A stretch of DNA of 64,000 bases from Paracoccaceae bacterium (GTDB taxonomy: Bacteria > Pseudomonadota > Alphaproteobacteria > Rhodobacterales > Rhodobacteraceae), in NCBI GenBank assembly GCA_020832445.1, contig JAFIEO010000038.1:1-64000 (forward strand), in the 5' to 3' direction. A model generated the notes under the pieces. It saw only the letters and a program-made list of their open reading frames with translations. It did not search any database and was not told where the DNA came from. A program made the translations under genes and the position numbers. Position 1 is the stretch's first letter, and the number at the start of each line of letters is the position of its first letter. This document shows positions 42,860 through 51,293 of this stretch, piece by piece.

Positions 42860-43483
42860 TCAATCGAGTGAGGTGACCCAAAGGATCTCTGCATCCTCGC
42901 GCGAGAGGGAAATGACATTATGGCCCATGGTCGCGTCATAATAGGCGCTGTCACCGCGCTTCATGTCGACAGGCGCATAAAATTCTGTAATCAGACGGAC
43001 TTCACCCGTCAGGACATACAGGAATTCTTCGCCGCCATGGCGCACCCAGCCGTCAAAATCCTGCATGTCACGGGCGCGTACACGGGCCTGATAGGGCAGC
43101 ATCTTCTTGGATGTCAGTTGCGCCGCAAGCAAGCGGTGGTCATAGGTGGGCGTCGGGTGGGCCGTGCCTTCGTTGCGCAAGGTCAGGGCCATACGTCCGC
43201 TGGCACGCGTCACTTCAGGGGGAGTAAACAGTTGCGGGACCGAAATTTCCAACCCGCCCGCCAGTTTTTTCAACGCGTCATAGGTGGGCGACATCTGCCC
43301 GTTTTCGATTTTGGACAAGGTCGAGCGCGCCAGTCCGGCGGCCTTTGCTGCTTGCTCCAGCGTCCAGCCCCGCGCACGACGCAACGCGCGCACCCGTTCA
43401 GCCAGATCAATGGGCTGGGCGGGTTCGACCTCACCGCCCGATCGGGCAATTTTTATGACGTTTACGTTTTCAGGATCATTCAT
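42860..43483 (-). CDS. XRE-family regulator with cupin domain
   Basis: 207-residue transcription factor. A helix-turn-helix occupies about 28-85 (VRALRRARGWTLEQAAKAAGLARSTLSKIENGQMSPTY in parts) and a C-terminal cupin barrel about 125-205 (HGGEEFLYVLTGEVRL, KRGDSAYYDATMGHNV). Such regulators sense small carboxylates, amino acids or polyamines. I chose the ATG at 43483; an upstream in-frame ATG would run into the divergent gene. It faces the acyl-CoA ligase operon across 60 bp and probably controls it. Confidence 0.87.
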   Translation of the reverse strand: MNDPENVNVIKIARSGGEVEPAQPIDLAERVRALRRARGWTLEQAAKAAGLARSTLSKIENGQMSPTYDALKKLAGGLEISVPQLFTPPEVTRASGRMALTLRNEGTAHPTPTYDHRLLAAQLTSKKMLPYQARVRARDMQDFDGWVRHGGEEFLYVLTGEVRLITEFYAPVDMKRGDSAYYDATMGHNVISLSREDAEILWVTSLD

Positions 43484-43499
43484 AGCGGTTCTCTTTACG

Positions 43500-43543
43500 C
43501 AAGCGTGCTTGGACTTGCAACTGTCACACGGCGGGCATAAATC
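43500..43543 (+). promoter_or_regulatory. operator and promoter of the ligase operon
   Basis: CAAGC (43500-43504) and GCTTG (43507-43511) form a compact palindrome between the divergent genes. TTGCAA (43515-43520) and TAAATC (43538-43543) are spaced by 17 bp. The -10 element touches the annotated ATG at 43544, so the second ATG at 43550 could be a leaderless start. Confidence 0.4.
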
Positions 43544-45061
43544 ATGCACATGTTATCTATCACCGATACCGATATACCCCAGCCCTGCCCCTCGCCGTTC
43601 AACATGGCGCGCTATGTGCTGGCTGCGGGGGCGCAAACCCCTGACAAGGTGGCATTGCAGATTGTCCGTGCAGCCGGGGCCGAGCGTTGGTCATATGCGC
43701 GCCTGATTGCGGCGGTGCGAGGTACAGGGCAAGGGTTGCTGAATGCGGGCCTGCGCCCCGGTGACCGGGTGTTGCTGCGACTGGGCAACAGCGTGGATTT
43801 CCCCGTGGCCTATCTGGGTGCGCTGGCGGCGGGGCTGGTGCCTGTGCCCACATCCACACAACTGACCGGGCCGGAAGTGACCCGAATTGCGGCGCAGGTG
43901 GCGCCCGCGCTGGTGCTGGCATCTGCGGGGGTGGCCCTGCCGGACCATCCGGCCCCCACGGTTGATACCGCGCAGTTGCGCGCGATGCAGGACTTGTCGC
44001 CCTGCGACTGGCATATGGGCGCACCTGACAGGGCGGGGTATATCATCTACACATCCGGCAGCGGGGGAAATCCCCGCGCCGTGGTGCATGCCCACCGCGC
44101 CATCTGGGCACGCCGCATGATGTGGGACGGCTGGTATGGGCTGCGATCTGATGACCGTGTGCTGCATGCGGGCGCCTTCAACTGGACCTACACGCTGGGC
44201 ACCGGATTGATGGACCCTTGGTCCATTGGTGCGACCGCCCTTATTCCCGAAGCCGGTGCGCCACTGCCGCTGATGCTGAAACGCTTTGATGCGACAATCT
44301 TTGCGGCTGTGCCGGGGGTATACCGGCAAGTGCTGAAGGACGGGCGCAAGCTGGACCTGCCACGCCTGCGCCACGGGCTGTCTGCGGGTGAAAAACTGCC
44401 CGAGGTCATCCGCAAGGCGTGGCATGATGCGACAGGCACCGAAATCTATGAGGCGCTGGGAATGTCGGAATGCTCGACCTATGTATCGGCCAACCCCGCG
44501 CGCCCTGCACCCGCGGGGGCATCGGGTTATGCACAGCAGGGGCGACGGCTGGCTGTGCTGGGCACGGATGGCGACCCCATAACGCGCGGCACTGACGGCA
44601 TGCTGGCAATCCACCGCAGCGACCCCGGGCTGATGCTGGGCTATCTGGGCGAAAATGACACGCCGGACTTGCCATTGACGGGCGCGTGGTTCCTGACTGG
44701 CGATCATGCCCGCATGGCAGATGATGGCGCGATCACTTATGTCGGGCGCAATGACGACATGATGAATGCAGGCGGGTTTCGCGTCTCGCCCCTGGAGGTG
44801 GAGCGCGCGCTGGCCGACCATCCTGGAATTTCCGATATTGCCTGCACTGAAATCGAAGTGAAGCCCGGCGTCACCATCATTGCCGCGTTCTACACCGGAC
44901 CCGCCGCCCTGCCTGTGCCAGATCTGGAATCCTTCGCCGCCAGCAGGCTGGCGCGCTACAAACAACCGCGCCTGTACCGCCATTGTGACAGCCTGCCGCG
45001 CGGGGCCAATGGTAAATTGTCACGCCGCGCCCTGCGCACCATCCACAAGGCCCCGACATGA
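43544..45061 (+). CDS. AMP-forming acyl/aryl-CoA synthetase (benzoate-CoA ligase-like)
   Basis: 505-residue ANL-superfamily enzyme. The ATP-binding P-loop reads IIYTSGSGGNPRAVVH near 163, ALGMSECS near 304 is the adenylation core motif, LTGDHARMADDGAITYVGRNDDMMNAGG near 384 holds the hinge, and PRGANGKLSRRAL near 487 has the catalytic lysine. The N-terminal PSPFNMARYVLAAG opening is typical of the benzoate-CoA ligase branch, so an aromatic or short carboxylate is likely. It heads an operon of three genes, each overlapping the next by four bases. Confidence 0.85.
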   Translation: MHMLSITDTDIPQPCPSPFNMARYVLAAGAQTPDKVALQIVRAAGAERWSYARLIAAVRGTGQGLLNAGLRPGDRVLLRLGNSVDFPVAYLGALAAGLVPVPTSTQLTGPEVTRIAAQVAPALVLASAGVALPDHPAPTVDTAQLRAMQDLSPCDWHMGAPDRAGYIIYTSGSGGNPRAVVHAHRAIWARRMMWDGWYGLRSDDRVLHAGAFNWTYTLGTGLMDPWSIGATALIPEAGAPLPLMLKRFDATIFAAVPGVYRQVLKDGRKLDLPRLRHGLSAGEKLPEVIRKAWHDATGTEIYEALGMSECSTYVSANPARPAPAGASGYAQQGRRLAVLGTDGDPITRGTDGMLAIHRSDPGLMLGYLGENDTPDLPLTGAWFLTGDHARMADDGAITYVGRNDDMMNAGGFRVSPLEVERALADHPGISDIACTEIEVKPGVTIIAAFYTGPAALPVPDLESFAASRLARYKQPRLYRHCDSLPRGANGKLSRRALRTIHKAPT

Positions 45062-45690
45062 TCGTGCTAGAGATATATTCCGACCCCGTTTGCCCATGGT
45101 GCTTCATTGGCAAGGCGCGACTGGACCGCGCCCTTGAAAGCCGCCCCGACCACCCGTTTGATGTTCGTTGGCTGCCGTTTCAGCTAAACCCCGACATGCC
45201 CGCCGAAGGTATGGCGCGCAGTGATTACATGGCCATGAAATTTGGCGACGCCCAAGGGATACTGGATGCCCATAAACCGATCATCGACGCAGCGGAAAAC
45301 ACCGGTGTGACGCTGGACCTGCCCGCAATCACGCGCACGCCCAACACCCTGAACGCACACCGGCTGATCCATTGGGCGGGCCTTGAAGGGCGCCAGACCG
45401 CTATGGTCAGCACATTATTCCGCGCCTATTTCCAGCAAGGGCGCGATATCGGCGACGCGGCGACGTTGCTGGCACTGGCGGAAACCGTCGGTCTGGACCG
45501 CGCCTTGATTGCGCGGCTGCTGGACAGTGATGCGGACCGCGACATCATTGCGGCGGCCGACCGCGACGCCCGCGCGCGCGGCATTTCCGGTGTGCCGTTT
45601 TTCATTATTGACCAGCAATACGCGGTTTCAGGCGCGCAACCGGTCGAGACATGGCGCAATATCATTGATGAACTGGGCCTGCCTGAATGA
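45058..45690 (+). CDS. DsbA-family oxidoreductase (FrnE-like)
   Basis: 210-residue cytoplasmic thioredoxin-fold protein of the FrnE/DsbA family. The redox motif CPWC (Cys12, Cys15) sits at the start of helix 1 (YSDPVCPWCFIGKARLD), with the cis-proline region SGVPFFIID near 180. No signal peptide. Members include polyketide-modifying FrnE and enzymes acting on aromatic substrates or glutathione adducts. Four-base overlaps on both sides tie it to the CoA ligase and the efflux pump. Confidence 0.88.
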   Translation: MIVLEIYSDPVCPWCFIGKARLDRALESRPDHPFDVRWLPFQLNPDMPAEGMARSDYMAMKFGDAQGILDAHKPIIDAAENTGVTLDLPAITRTPNTLNAHRLIHWAGLEGRQTAMVSTLFRAYFQQGRDIGDAATLLALAETVGLDRALIARLLDSDADRDIIAAADRDARARGISGVPFFIIDQQYAVSGAQPVETWRNIIDELGLPE

Positions 45691-46910
45691 TACCTTTCCC
45701 CCCGACCAAACCCTTGCGTTTCGGGGAATTCGTGGCGCTGATGGCCCTTATGACGGCCATGGTCGCATTCTCCATTGATGCCATGCTGCCCGCCCTGCCC
45801 GTCATTGGCGCAGAACTGTCGCCATCCGCACCGACACGGGGACAGCTGGTCATCCCGGCCTTTGTTCTGGGGCTGGGGTTGGGCATTATGGTGTGCGGGC
45901 CGGTATCGGACGCCTATGGGCGCAAATCGGTGCTTCTGGTCGGGTTGATCCTGTATATCGGCGGGTCGCTGCTGGCGTCCAACGCCACCTCGATCGAGGG
46001 GCTTTTGGGTGCGCGCCTGTTGCAGGGGCTGGGGGCCGCGGCCCCGCGCGTGGTGGCCACGGCAATGGTGCGTGATCTGTATCAGGGCCGCGCCATGGCC
46101 CGCGTGACATCCATTATCATGACGCTGTTTGTGCTGTTTCCAGCGGTCGCGCCGTCCATCGGGGCGGGGATCATTCTGCTGGCAGACTGGCGCGCGATTT
46201 TCTATGCGTTTGTGGCATTCGGGATTGCCAGCGGGCTGTGGCTGATTTTGCGCCAGCCTGAATCCCTGCCGCCGGAACGACGCCGCCCCTTAAGCCCGAC
46301 AGCGATTGGCAGCGCGATTGCGGAAATCACCACCAACCGTGCGGTTATGGTCTATGTTTGCGCGCTGGTTTTTTCGTTTGCGCCACTGTTTACATGGCTG
46401 TCCAACCTGCCAATGATTTTTGACGAAGTTTTTGACCGCGCGTCCAGTTTCCACTTGTGGTTCGCCGCCACCGCGCTGATCTCCGGCAGCGCCAGCATGG
46501 TGAACGCACAGCTGGTCATGCGATTGGGCATGCGAAAACTGGCGACAATTGCATTCACATGGCAGGTGTGCGTTTCAGCACTGTTTTTGGTTGTCTGGCA
46601 GATGGATCTGCCCGCACCATGGGATTTCGGGGTGTTCTTCGCCTTCATGTGCTCAACCTTTTTCACCATCGGGCTGACATTCGGGAACCTGAACGCACTG
46701 GCCTTGCAACCACTGGGCCATATCGCGGGAACAGGTGCATCTGTGGTGATGTCGATATCGACGGTGGGGGCGGTTGCCGTGTCGGTGCCGGTTGCGCTGG
46801 CCTATGATGGCACGCCGCTGACATTGGTCGCCGGTAACCTTGCCTTCGCGTTGGGTGCGTTGGGGCTGGTGGTCTATTCACGACGGTTTGAAGCCGCCGA
46901 TATCGCTTGA
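45687..46910 (+). CDS. Bcr/CflA-type multidrug efflux MFS transporter
   Basis: 407-residue MFS exporter with 12 helices. The Bcr/CflA family marks are MVAFSIDAMLPALPVIGAEL near 25, GLGIMVCGPVSDAYGRKSVLL (motif A) near 66 and LQGLGAAAPRVVATAMVRDLY (motif C-like) near 112, all quoted in part. The substrate is unknown; its operon partners suggest export of an aromatic compound or by-product. A weak junction follows before the SPFH gene (66 bp, no clear terminator). Confidence 0.87.
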   Translation: MIPFPPTKPLRFGEFVALMALMTAMVAFSIDAMLPALPVIGAELSPSAPTRGQLVIPAFVLGLGLGIMVCGPVSDAYGRKSVLLVGLILYIGGSLLASNATSIEGLLGARLLQGLGAAAPRVVATAMVRDLYQGRAMARVTSIIMTLFVLFPAVAPSIGAGIILLADWRAIFYAFVAFGIASGLWLILRQPESLPPERRRPLSPTAIGSAIAEITTNRAVMVYVCALVFSFAPLFTWLSNLPMIFDEVFDRASSFHLWFAATALISGSASMVNAQLVMRLGMRKLATIAFTWQVCVSALFLVVWQMDLPAPWDFGVFFAFMCSTFFTIGLTFGNLNALALQPLGHIAGTGASVVMSISTVGAVAVSVPVALAYDGTPLTLVAGNLAFALGALGLVVYSRRFEAADIA

Positions 46911-46976
46911 ACACTGGCCCGTTTCGCGCGACCATGCGCGCCACAACCTGATACAACCGAATAAAAGGCGGAAATA

Positions 46977-47831
46977 ATGGAACTTATTCTGGCGCTTGTC
47001 GTCCTACTGGTCCTGATTGTGATCATGGGGCTGAAAATCGTGCCCCAATCACGCAATCTGGTCATCACACGGCTTGGTGCCTATCATCGGACACTGGATG
47101 CGGGCGTCAATATCATCGTCCCGTTTCTGGACCGCGTGCATGCGAATGTGCCGGTCAATGATCAGGTGCTGAACGATATCGAACTTGAAGTCGTCTCTGC
47201 TGATAACGTGGTGTTCGGCGCGCAGCTTCTGGTTGTCTACCGGATCGAGAACCCCGAAGCGGCGGTTTTCCGTGTTAACAAGATCGACGATCTGGTGGTC
47301 GGGCTGGTGCAGTCGCTGGTGCGGTCCGAATTGGGCAAGGTGGAACTGGATGCCGTGCAGTCTGATCGCGGGTCATTGAATCTTGCCCTGCTGGAAGCAC
47401 TGGAAGACGCCGGTAAAACATACGGCATTCGCATCAGCCGGTCAGAAATTACCGATGTCCGCCTGAACGAAACCACGCAAAAAGCCATGGCCGAAGTGCT
47501 ATCCGCTGAACGCGAGCGTCGCGCGGCCATTACACGTGCCGAAGGCCAGCGCCGCGCCGCCGAGTTGAACGCCGATGGCGAACTTTATGAAGCGCAGCGC
47601 CGCGCCGATGGCATTCGCGCCATTGCGCACGCAAACGCCGAAGCCAACCGCGAGATTGCAGCGTCGCTTGAAGGGGCGAATGCGCAGGAAGCGCTGGTGT
47701 TCCAGACGGCGCGCATGCAGATCGAAGCACTGGAAGGGCTGGCCAAATCCAACAATGCCAAGCTGATCATGCTGCCGGGCGGGCCGTCCAATGCCTTCAG
47801 GGAAGCGGCTGCCATTTTGAAAGACATCTAG
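46977..47831 (+). CDS. qmcA: SPFH/band-7 membrane scaffold protein (QmcA/stomatin-like)
   Basis: 284-residue protein with an N-terminal membrane hairpin (about 2-20) and an SPFH domain: VPQSRNLVITRLGAYHRTLDAG, then DNVVFGAQLLVVYRIENPE. A long Ala/Glu/Arg coiled coil follows (about 170-235), in which ERRAAITRAEGQRRAAELNADGE shows the classic heptads (quoted in parts). It forms membrane microdomain cages with NfeD partners. The ribosome-binding site is AAGGCGGA. nfeD follows after 3 bp. Confidence 0.92.
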   Translation: MELILALVVLLVLIVIMGLKIVPQSRNLVITRLGAYHRTLDAGVNIIVPFLDRVHANVPVNDQVLNDIELEVVSADNVVFGAQLLVVYRIENPEAAVFRVNKIDDLVVGLVQSLVRSELGKVELDAVQSDRGSLNLALLEALEDAGKTYGIRISRSEITDVRLNETTQKAMAEVLSAERERRAAITRAEGQRRAAELNADGELYEAQRRADGIRAIAHANAEANREIAASLEGANAQEALVFQTARMQIEALEGLAKSNNAKLIMLPGGPSNAFREAAAILKDI

Positions 47832-47834
47832 CCG

Positions 47835-48167
47835 ATGGGAAGCCTTGGCCTGCCGGAATGGATGATATGGGGCATCATTGCCGTGGTCTTGCTGATCGCG
47901 GAAATGGTGACCACAGTATATGTCGCCCTTGGATTTGCACTGGCGGCGGTGGCGGTGGCTGCACTTGTGTGGCTGCTGCCCGGACTTCCCGTGCTGGTTC
48001 AAGCCCTGATCTGGGCCATGCTGGGGCTGGTGGTATGGCTGGGCCTGTCACGCTGGAACACGGCGCGGCGCAAAGGCCGCCGTGACATCAACGATTTCGA
48101 CTCACTCGACTCTTTGCCGAAATCGGATCGCCGTAAAACCCCGCCATCCGATCCCTCGCAGGACTGA
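47835..48167 (+). CDS. nfeD: NfeD family protein
   Basis: 110-residue membrane protein with two to three helices (WMIWGIIAVVLLIAEMVTTV and two more) and a polar C-terminus. It is the short form without protease domain, which partners with the SPFH protein encoded 3 bp upstream. It lacks the usual C-terminal OB-fold, so it is a minimal NfeD. A terminator hairpin follows. Confidence 0.87.
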   Translation: MGSLGLPEWMIWGIIAVVLLIAEMVTTVYVALGFALAAVAVAALVWLLPGLPVLVQALIWAMLGLVVWLGLSRWNTARRKGRRDINDFDSLDSLPKSDRRKTPPSDPSQD

Positions 48168-48185
48168 CGCGCCCCTTGCCGGAAT

Positions 48186-48213
48186 AGGCGGGCACAATAC
48201 CCGCCTGTTTATT
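48186..48213 (+). terminator. terminator between nfeD and prs
   Basis: AGGCGGG (48186-48192) and CCCGCCT (48200-48206) enclose a seven-base loop and are followed by GTTTATT. It serves the rightward nfeD transcript and, less ideally, the convergent prs gene. Confidence 0.7.
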
Positions 48214-48218
48214 GCGCC

Positions 48219-49238
48219 CTAGACTTCGCCGTAAAGCCCCTCATAGATCGGGGTCAGCGTTTCAGTGTCAAACAGCGACGACACGGACGTGCCTTTCCAT
48301 GTGTTCAGAATGCCTTGGGCAAACATGGGCGCCGTTGGCACGATGCGGATATTATGGGCGGATTTCACGGCTTCCGTCGGCGCGATGGAGTCGGTGATAA
48401 CCAGTGATTTCATAACCGAGTTGGTAATCCGCTCTACCGCCGGGCCGGACAGCACACCGTGGGTGATGTAGCTGTGCACCTCTGTCGCGCCCGCCTCTAT
48501 CAACACTTCGGCGGCCTTGCACAGGGTTCCGGCAGTGTCACAAATATCATCCACGATGATGCAGCTTTTGCCGCGCACATCCCCGATGACTGTCATTTCT
48601 GCAATCTCTCCGGGTTTTTCGCGCCGTTTATCCACGATGGCCAGCGCGCAGCCAATACGTTTGGCCAGTTCACGCGCCCGCGCCACACCGCCAACATCAG
48701 GGGACACGACCGTCACATCCTGCAAGCGCCCCTTGAAATGATGCAGCACATCCAGCGAAAACACAGGGGCGGCATACAGGTTGTCCACCGGAATATCGAA
48801 GAACCCCTGAATCTGCGCCGCGTGCAAATCCAGCGTCAAAATGCGTTCGATTCCCGATTGCGCGATCATATTCGCCACCAGCTTGGCGGAAATCGGTGTG
48901 CGGGCCTTGGTGCGCCGGTCCTGACGGGCATAGCCGAAATAGGGAATGACCGCTGTGATCCGCGAGGCCGAAGACCGCTTCAGCGCATCTGCGATAATCA
49001 GCAACTCCATCAGGTTGTCATTGGCCGGATTCGACGTGGACTGGATGATAAACATATCCTCGCCACGGACATTCTCATACACTTCGACAAAAACTTCCTG
49101 ATCGTTGAACCGTTCGACCCTTGCATCAACAAGCCCCACACTCATGCCACGGTGCAGCGACATTCGTCGCGCTATGGCCTTGGCAAGCGGTATATTCGCG
49201 TTGCCGGAAATCAGCTTGGGTTCGGTACGGTCAATCAT
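48219..49238 (-). CDS. prs: ribose-phosphate pyrophosphokinase
   Basis: 339-residue class I PRPP synthase, which makes the shared precursor of purines, pyrimidines, histidine, tryptophan and NAD. Diagnostic strings are [20 protein letters not shown] near 45 (in part), [21 protein letters not shown] near 100 and the divalent-metal loop [20 protein letters not shown] near 138. The PRPP loop [11 protein letters not shown] lies near 228. The length is typical for this family in Rhodobacteraceae. The gene stands alone, divergent from the HCCA-isomerase-like gene across 106 bp. Confidence 0.95.
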   Translation of the reverse strand: MIDRTEPKLISGNANIPLAKAIARRMSLHRGMSVGLVDARVERFNDQEVFVEVYENVRGEDMFIIQSTSNPANDNLMELLIIADALKRSSASRITAVIPYFGYARQDRRTKARTPISAKLVANMIAQSGIERILTLDLHAAQIQGFFDIPVDNLYAAPVFSLDVLHHFKGRLQDVTVVSPDVGGVARARELAKRIGCALAIVDKRREKPGEIAEMTVIGDVRGKSCIIVDDICDTAGTLCKAAEVLIEAGATEVHSYITHGVLSGPAVERITNSVMKSLVITDSIAPTEAVKSAHNIRIVPTAPMFAQGILNTWKGTSVSSLFDTETLTPIYEGLYGEV

Positions 49239-49344
49239 GGGGCAATCCTTGACGAAATGGGGCCGGAGTGGATTCGGACAAGATTGACACCGCTTACCAC
49301 CCCGCTACGATCTTGCAAACCGCCAAGGCAAGGAGCCGTGACGA

Positions 49345-49941
49345 ATGCCACATATTGACTACTACTTTACGCCCCTGTCACCCTGGACCTATCTGGCAGG
49401 AAAGCGCCCGTCACAGATCGCCGCCAAGGCGGGGGCCAGTCTGCGCTACAAACCCATTGACCCGACAGCGCTGTTTGCACGCACAGGCGGGCAGGTGCTG
49501 GCCGAACGCCATGACAACCGCAAGGAATACAGGCTACAGGAATTGCGCCGCTGGTCGGACAGGCTGGACATGCCCCTGACGCTGCGCCCTGCATTTTTTC
49601 CGACAAACCCTGCGCCTGCATCCTATGCGATCATCGCAGCACAAGAAGAAGGCGGCGGCGACATGGCCGAATTGCTGCACTGCCTGACCCGCGCCTGCTG
49701 GACCGAAGACCGCGATATCGCCGATGATGATGTGATCCGCGACAGCCTGTCAGCAGCGGGATTTGACCCCGCGCTTGCTTTCAGCGGCATGTTGCAAGGT
49801 GCAGAAATCTACCCGCGCAATCTGGAAGATGCTGTGGCAGACGGTGCGTTCGGCGTGCCCTTTTTCGTTGTCGGACAGGAACGGTTCTGGGGGCAGGACC
49901 GGCTTGATTTTCTGGCGCAACACCTTGGGGTCACGACATAA
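49345..49941 (+). CDS. HCCA-isomerase/kappa-GST-like thioredoxin-fold protein
   Basis: 198-residue DsbA-fold protein of the 2-hydroxychromene-2-carboxylate isomerase group. In place of CxxC it has a serine, Ser12 in YFTPLSPWTYLAG, as in glutathione-dependent HCCA isomerases and kappa GSTs. FGVPFFVVGQERFWGQDRLDFL near the end holds the cis-proline and the family signature. The substrate is unknown; glutathione-dependent isomerisation of an aromatic is the family precedent. A strong terminator follows 80 bp after the stop. Confidence 0.87.
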   Translation: MPHIDYYFTPLSPWTYLAGKRPSQIAAKAGASLRYKPIDPTALFARTGGQVLAERHDNRKEYRLQELRRWSDRLDMPLTLRPAFFPTNPAPASYAIIAAQEEGGGDMAELLHCLTRACWTEDRDIADDDVIRDSLSAAGFDPALAFSGMLQGAEIYPRNLEDAVADGAFGVPFFVVGQERFWGQDRLDFLAQHLGVTT

Positions 49942-50020
49942 ATCCCTTATCAAATAGCGACAGAACGCGACCAGAGCACCGGCGATTCTAACAGCAGCCT
50001 TGCAGCCATTGTGGACAAAG

Positions 50021-50056
50021 AAAAACCCTGTGTCAGGCATCTGACACAGGGTTTTT
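50021..50056. terminator. strong bidirectional terminator
   Basis: A perfect 16-bp stem, AAAAACCCTGTGTCAG and CTGACACAGGGTTTTT, with a four-base loop (gcat) and flanking A and T tracts. It is placed between the convergent HCCA-isomerase-like and DUF6280-like genes and works for both. Confidence 0.95.
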
Positions 50057-50078
50057 TAATTTAGACCGTGGCGTTCAC

Positions 50079-50405
50079 TCAGGCTGCTTCAGCTTCCGCA
50101 GCAGCAGCAGCATGGCGACGCTCGCTTTCCTCGCGCGACAGTGCAACGGACGTGCGCACACCTTTGCCCACGAATTCCATCAGACCGGACACCACGCGTT
50201 CATTCGGGTCGATACCGGCACAGCTTAGCACTTCGCGGCCATCACGCGATCGCGCCCAACGTGCAATCTGTTCCGGCCCATTGCCGTATTTCTTGTCATC
50301 CGCAATCGCATCATCCAGTGCAGCCAGTACGACGGCTGCGAAAAGTTTGCGGGCACGGGCCCCTTGCTCATGCGTGAAGGCCGTTCCATCCGCTGCATCG
50401 AACAT
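50079..50405 (-). CDS. DUF6280-like conserved small protein
   Basis: 108-residue soluble protein with a highly conserved look: FTHEQGARARKLFAAVVLAALDDAI, KYGNGPEQIARWARSRDGREVLSCAGIDP, and a C-terminal Ala/Glu tail (fragments). It matches a Rhodobacterales family that I know as DUF6280. The function is unknown. The single Cys in EVLSCAGID is part of the conserved core. It is divergent from efp across 209 bp and ends at the strong terminator. Confidence 0.72.
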   Translation of the reverse strand: MFDAADGTAFTHEQGARARKLFAAVVLAALDDAIADDKKYGNGPEQIARWARSRDGREVLSCAGIDPNERVVSGLMEFVGKGVRTSVALSREESERRHAAAAAEAEAA

Positions 50406-50546
50406 ATTTCATTCCTTATTCTTGCTCTTGCATTTACCGCTTGCGCCTGCATACGCGGTTTATGCTGTGATTCGCTACGCTGAAGACGCATACCAGCCAT
50501 GCATTTTTTACATGGGTGCAAAAATACGTGGCACAAGATCGAGTTC

Positions 50547-50575
50547 TTGCTTAAGCCCCATCTGCGCGATATAGG
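50547..50575 (+). promoter_or_regulatory. efp promoter
   Basis: TTGCTT (50547-50552) and TATAGG (50570-50575) are spaced by exactly 17 bp, 39 bp upstream of the efp start. This is a good sigma-70-type promoter by alphaproteobacterial standards. Confidence 0.55.
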
Positions 50576-50614
50576 GGCGCAAACCAATTATTCAAGGCGA
50601 AGCAAGGTAATCCC

Positions 50615-51178
50615 ATGCCCAAAATCAACGGAAACGAGATTCGTCCCGGCAATGTTCTGGAACATGATGGCGGGCTATGGGCTGCGGTCAAGGTTAACCA
50701 TGTGAAGCCGGGAAAAGGTGGCGCATTTGCGCAGGTGGAAATGAAAAACCTGCGTGACGGGCGCAAGCTGAACGAACGCTTCCGTTCAGAAGACAAGGTT
50801 GAACGGGTGCGACTGGAACAAAAGGACCAGCAGTTCCTGTATGAAACCGACGGCCGCCTTGTTGTCATGGATATGGAATCCTTCGAGCAGGTCGAACTTG
50901 ACGTGGATATTCTGGGCGATCGCCGCCCCTTCTTGCAAGATGGCATGACTGTGACTGTGGAATATTACGGCGAAGAAGCGCTGAACATTTCGCTGCCGCA
51001 GAAGGTGGTGTGCAAAATCATCGAAACCGAACCGGTGGTCAAAGGGCAGACGGCCGCAAACAGCTTCAAACCTGCGGTTCTGGACAATGGCGTGCGTATT
51101 CTGGTGCCGCCCTTTGTCGGGCAGGACGAAGATATCGTGGTCAACACCGAAACATTCGAATATTCCGAACGCGCCTAA
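50615..51178 (+). CDS. efp: elongation factor P
   Basis: 187-residue translation factor that rescues ribosomes stalled at polyproline. Three beta domains are present. The modifiable tip lysine is Lys34 in KPGKGGAF, as in EpmA-modified factors. The C-terminal signature [20 protein letters not shown] (in part) is intact. No modification enzyme (epmA/B) is in this window. A GGCAATGC/GCATTGCC hairpin follows the stop. Confidence 0.96.
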   Translation: MPKINGNEIRPGNVLEHDGGLWAAVKVNHVKPGKGGAFAQVEMKNLRDGRKLNERFRSEDKVERVRLEQKDQQFLYETDGRLVVMDMESFEQVELDVDILGDRRPFLQDGMTVTVEYYGEEALNISLPQKVVCKIIETEPVVKGQTAANSFKPAVLDNGVRILVPPFVGQDEDIVVNTETFEYSERA

Positions 51179-51188
51179 GGCATTTGCG

Positions 51189-51209
51189 GGCAATGCGGGC
51201 GGCATTGCC
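51189..51209 (+). terminator. probable efp terminator
   Basis: GGCAATGC (51189-51196) and GCATTGCC (51202-51209) with a five-base loop, 11 bp after the efp stop. The T-richness beyond is modest (tgcatgctttgg). Confidence 0.5.
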
Positions 51210-51293
51210 TGCATGCTTTGGCAATACTTCTTGTCCCGCAGGGCGTGTGTGCGTTAAGCCCATCCTATGGGGCTGATACTGCCGGAGCATGCC

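Noticed and set aside
43691-44983. 430-codon minus-strand frame opposite the CoA ligase
   Set aside because: The ligase motifs are intact on the plus strand; the antisense product is His/Arg/Gln-rich with no fold signal.
48459-49358. 299-codon plus-strand frame opposite prs
   Set aside because: prs is certain; the frame is a codon-bias shadow.
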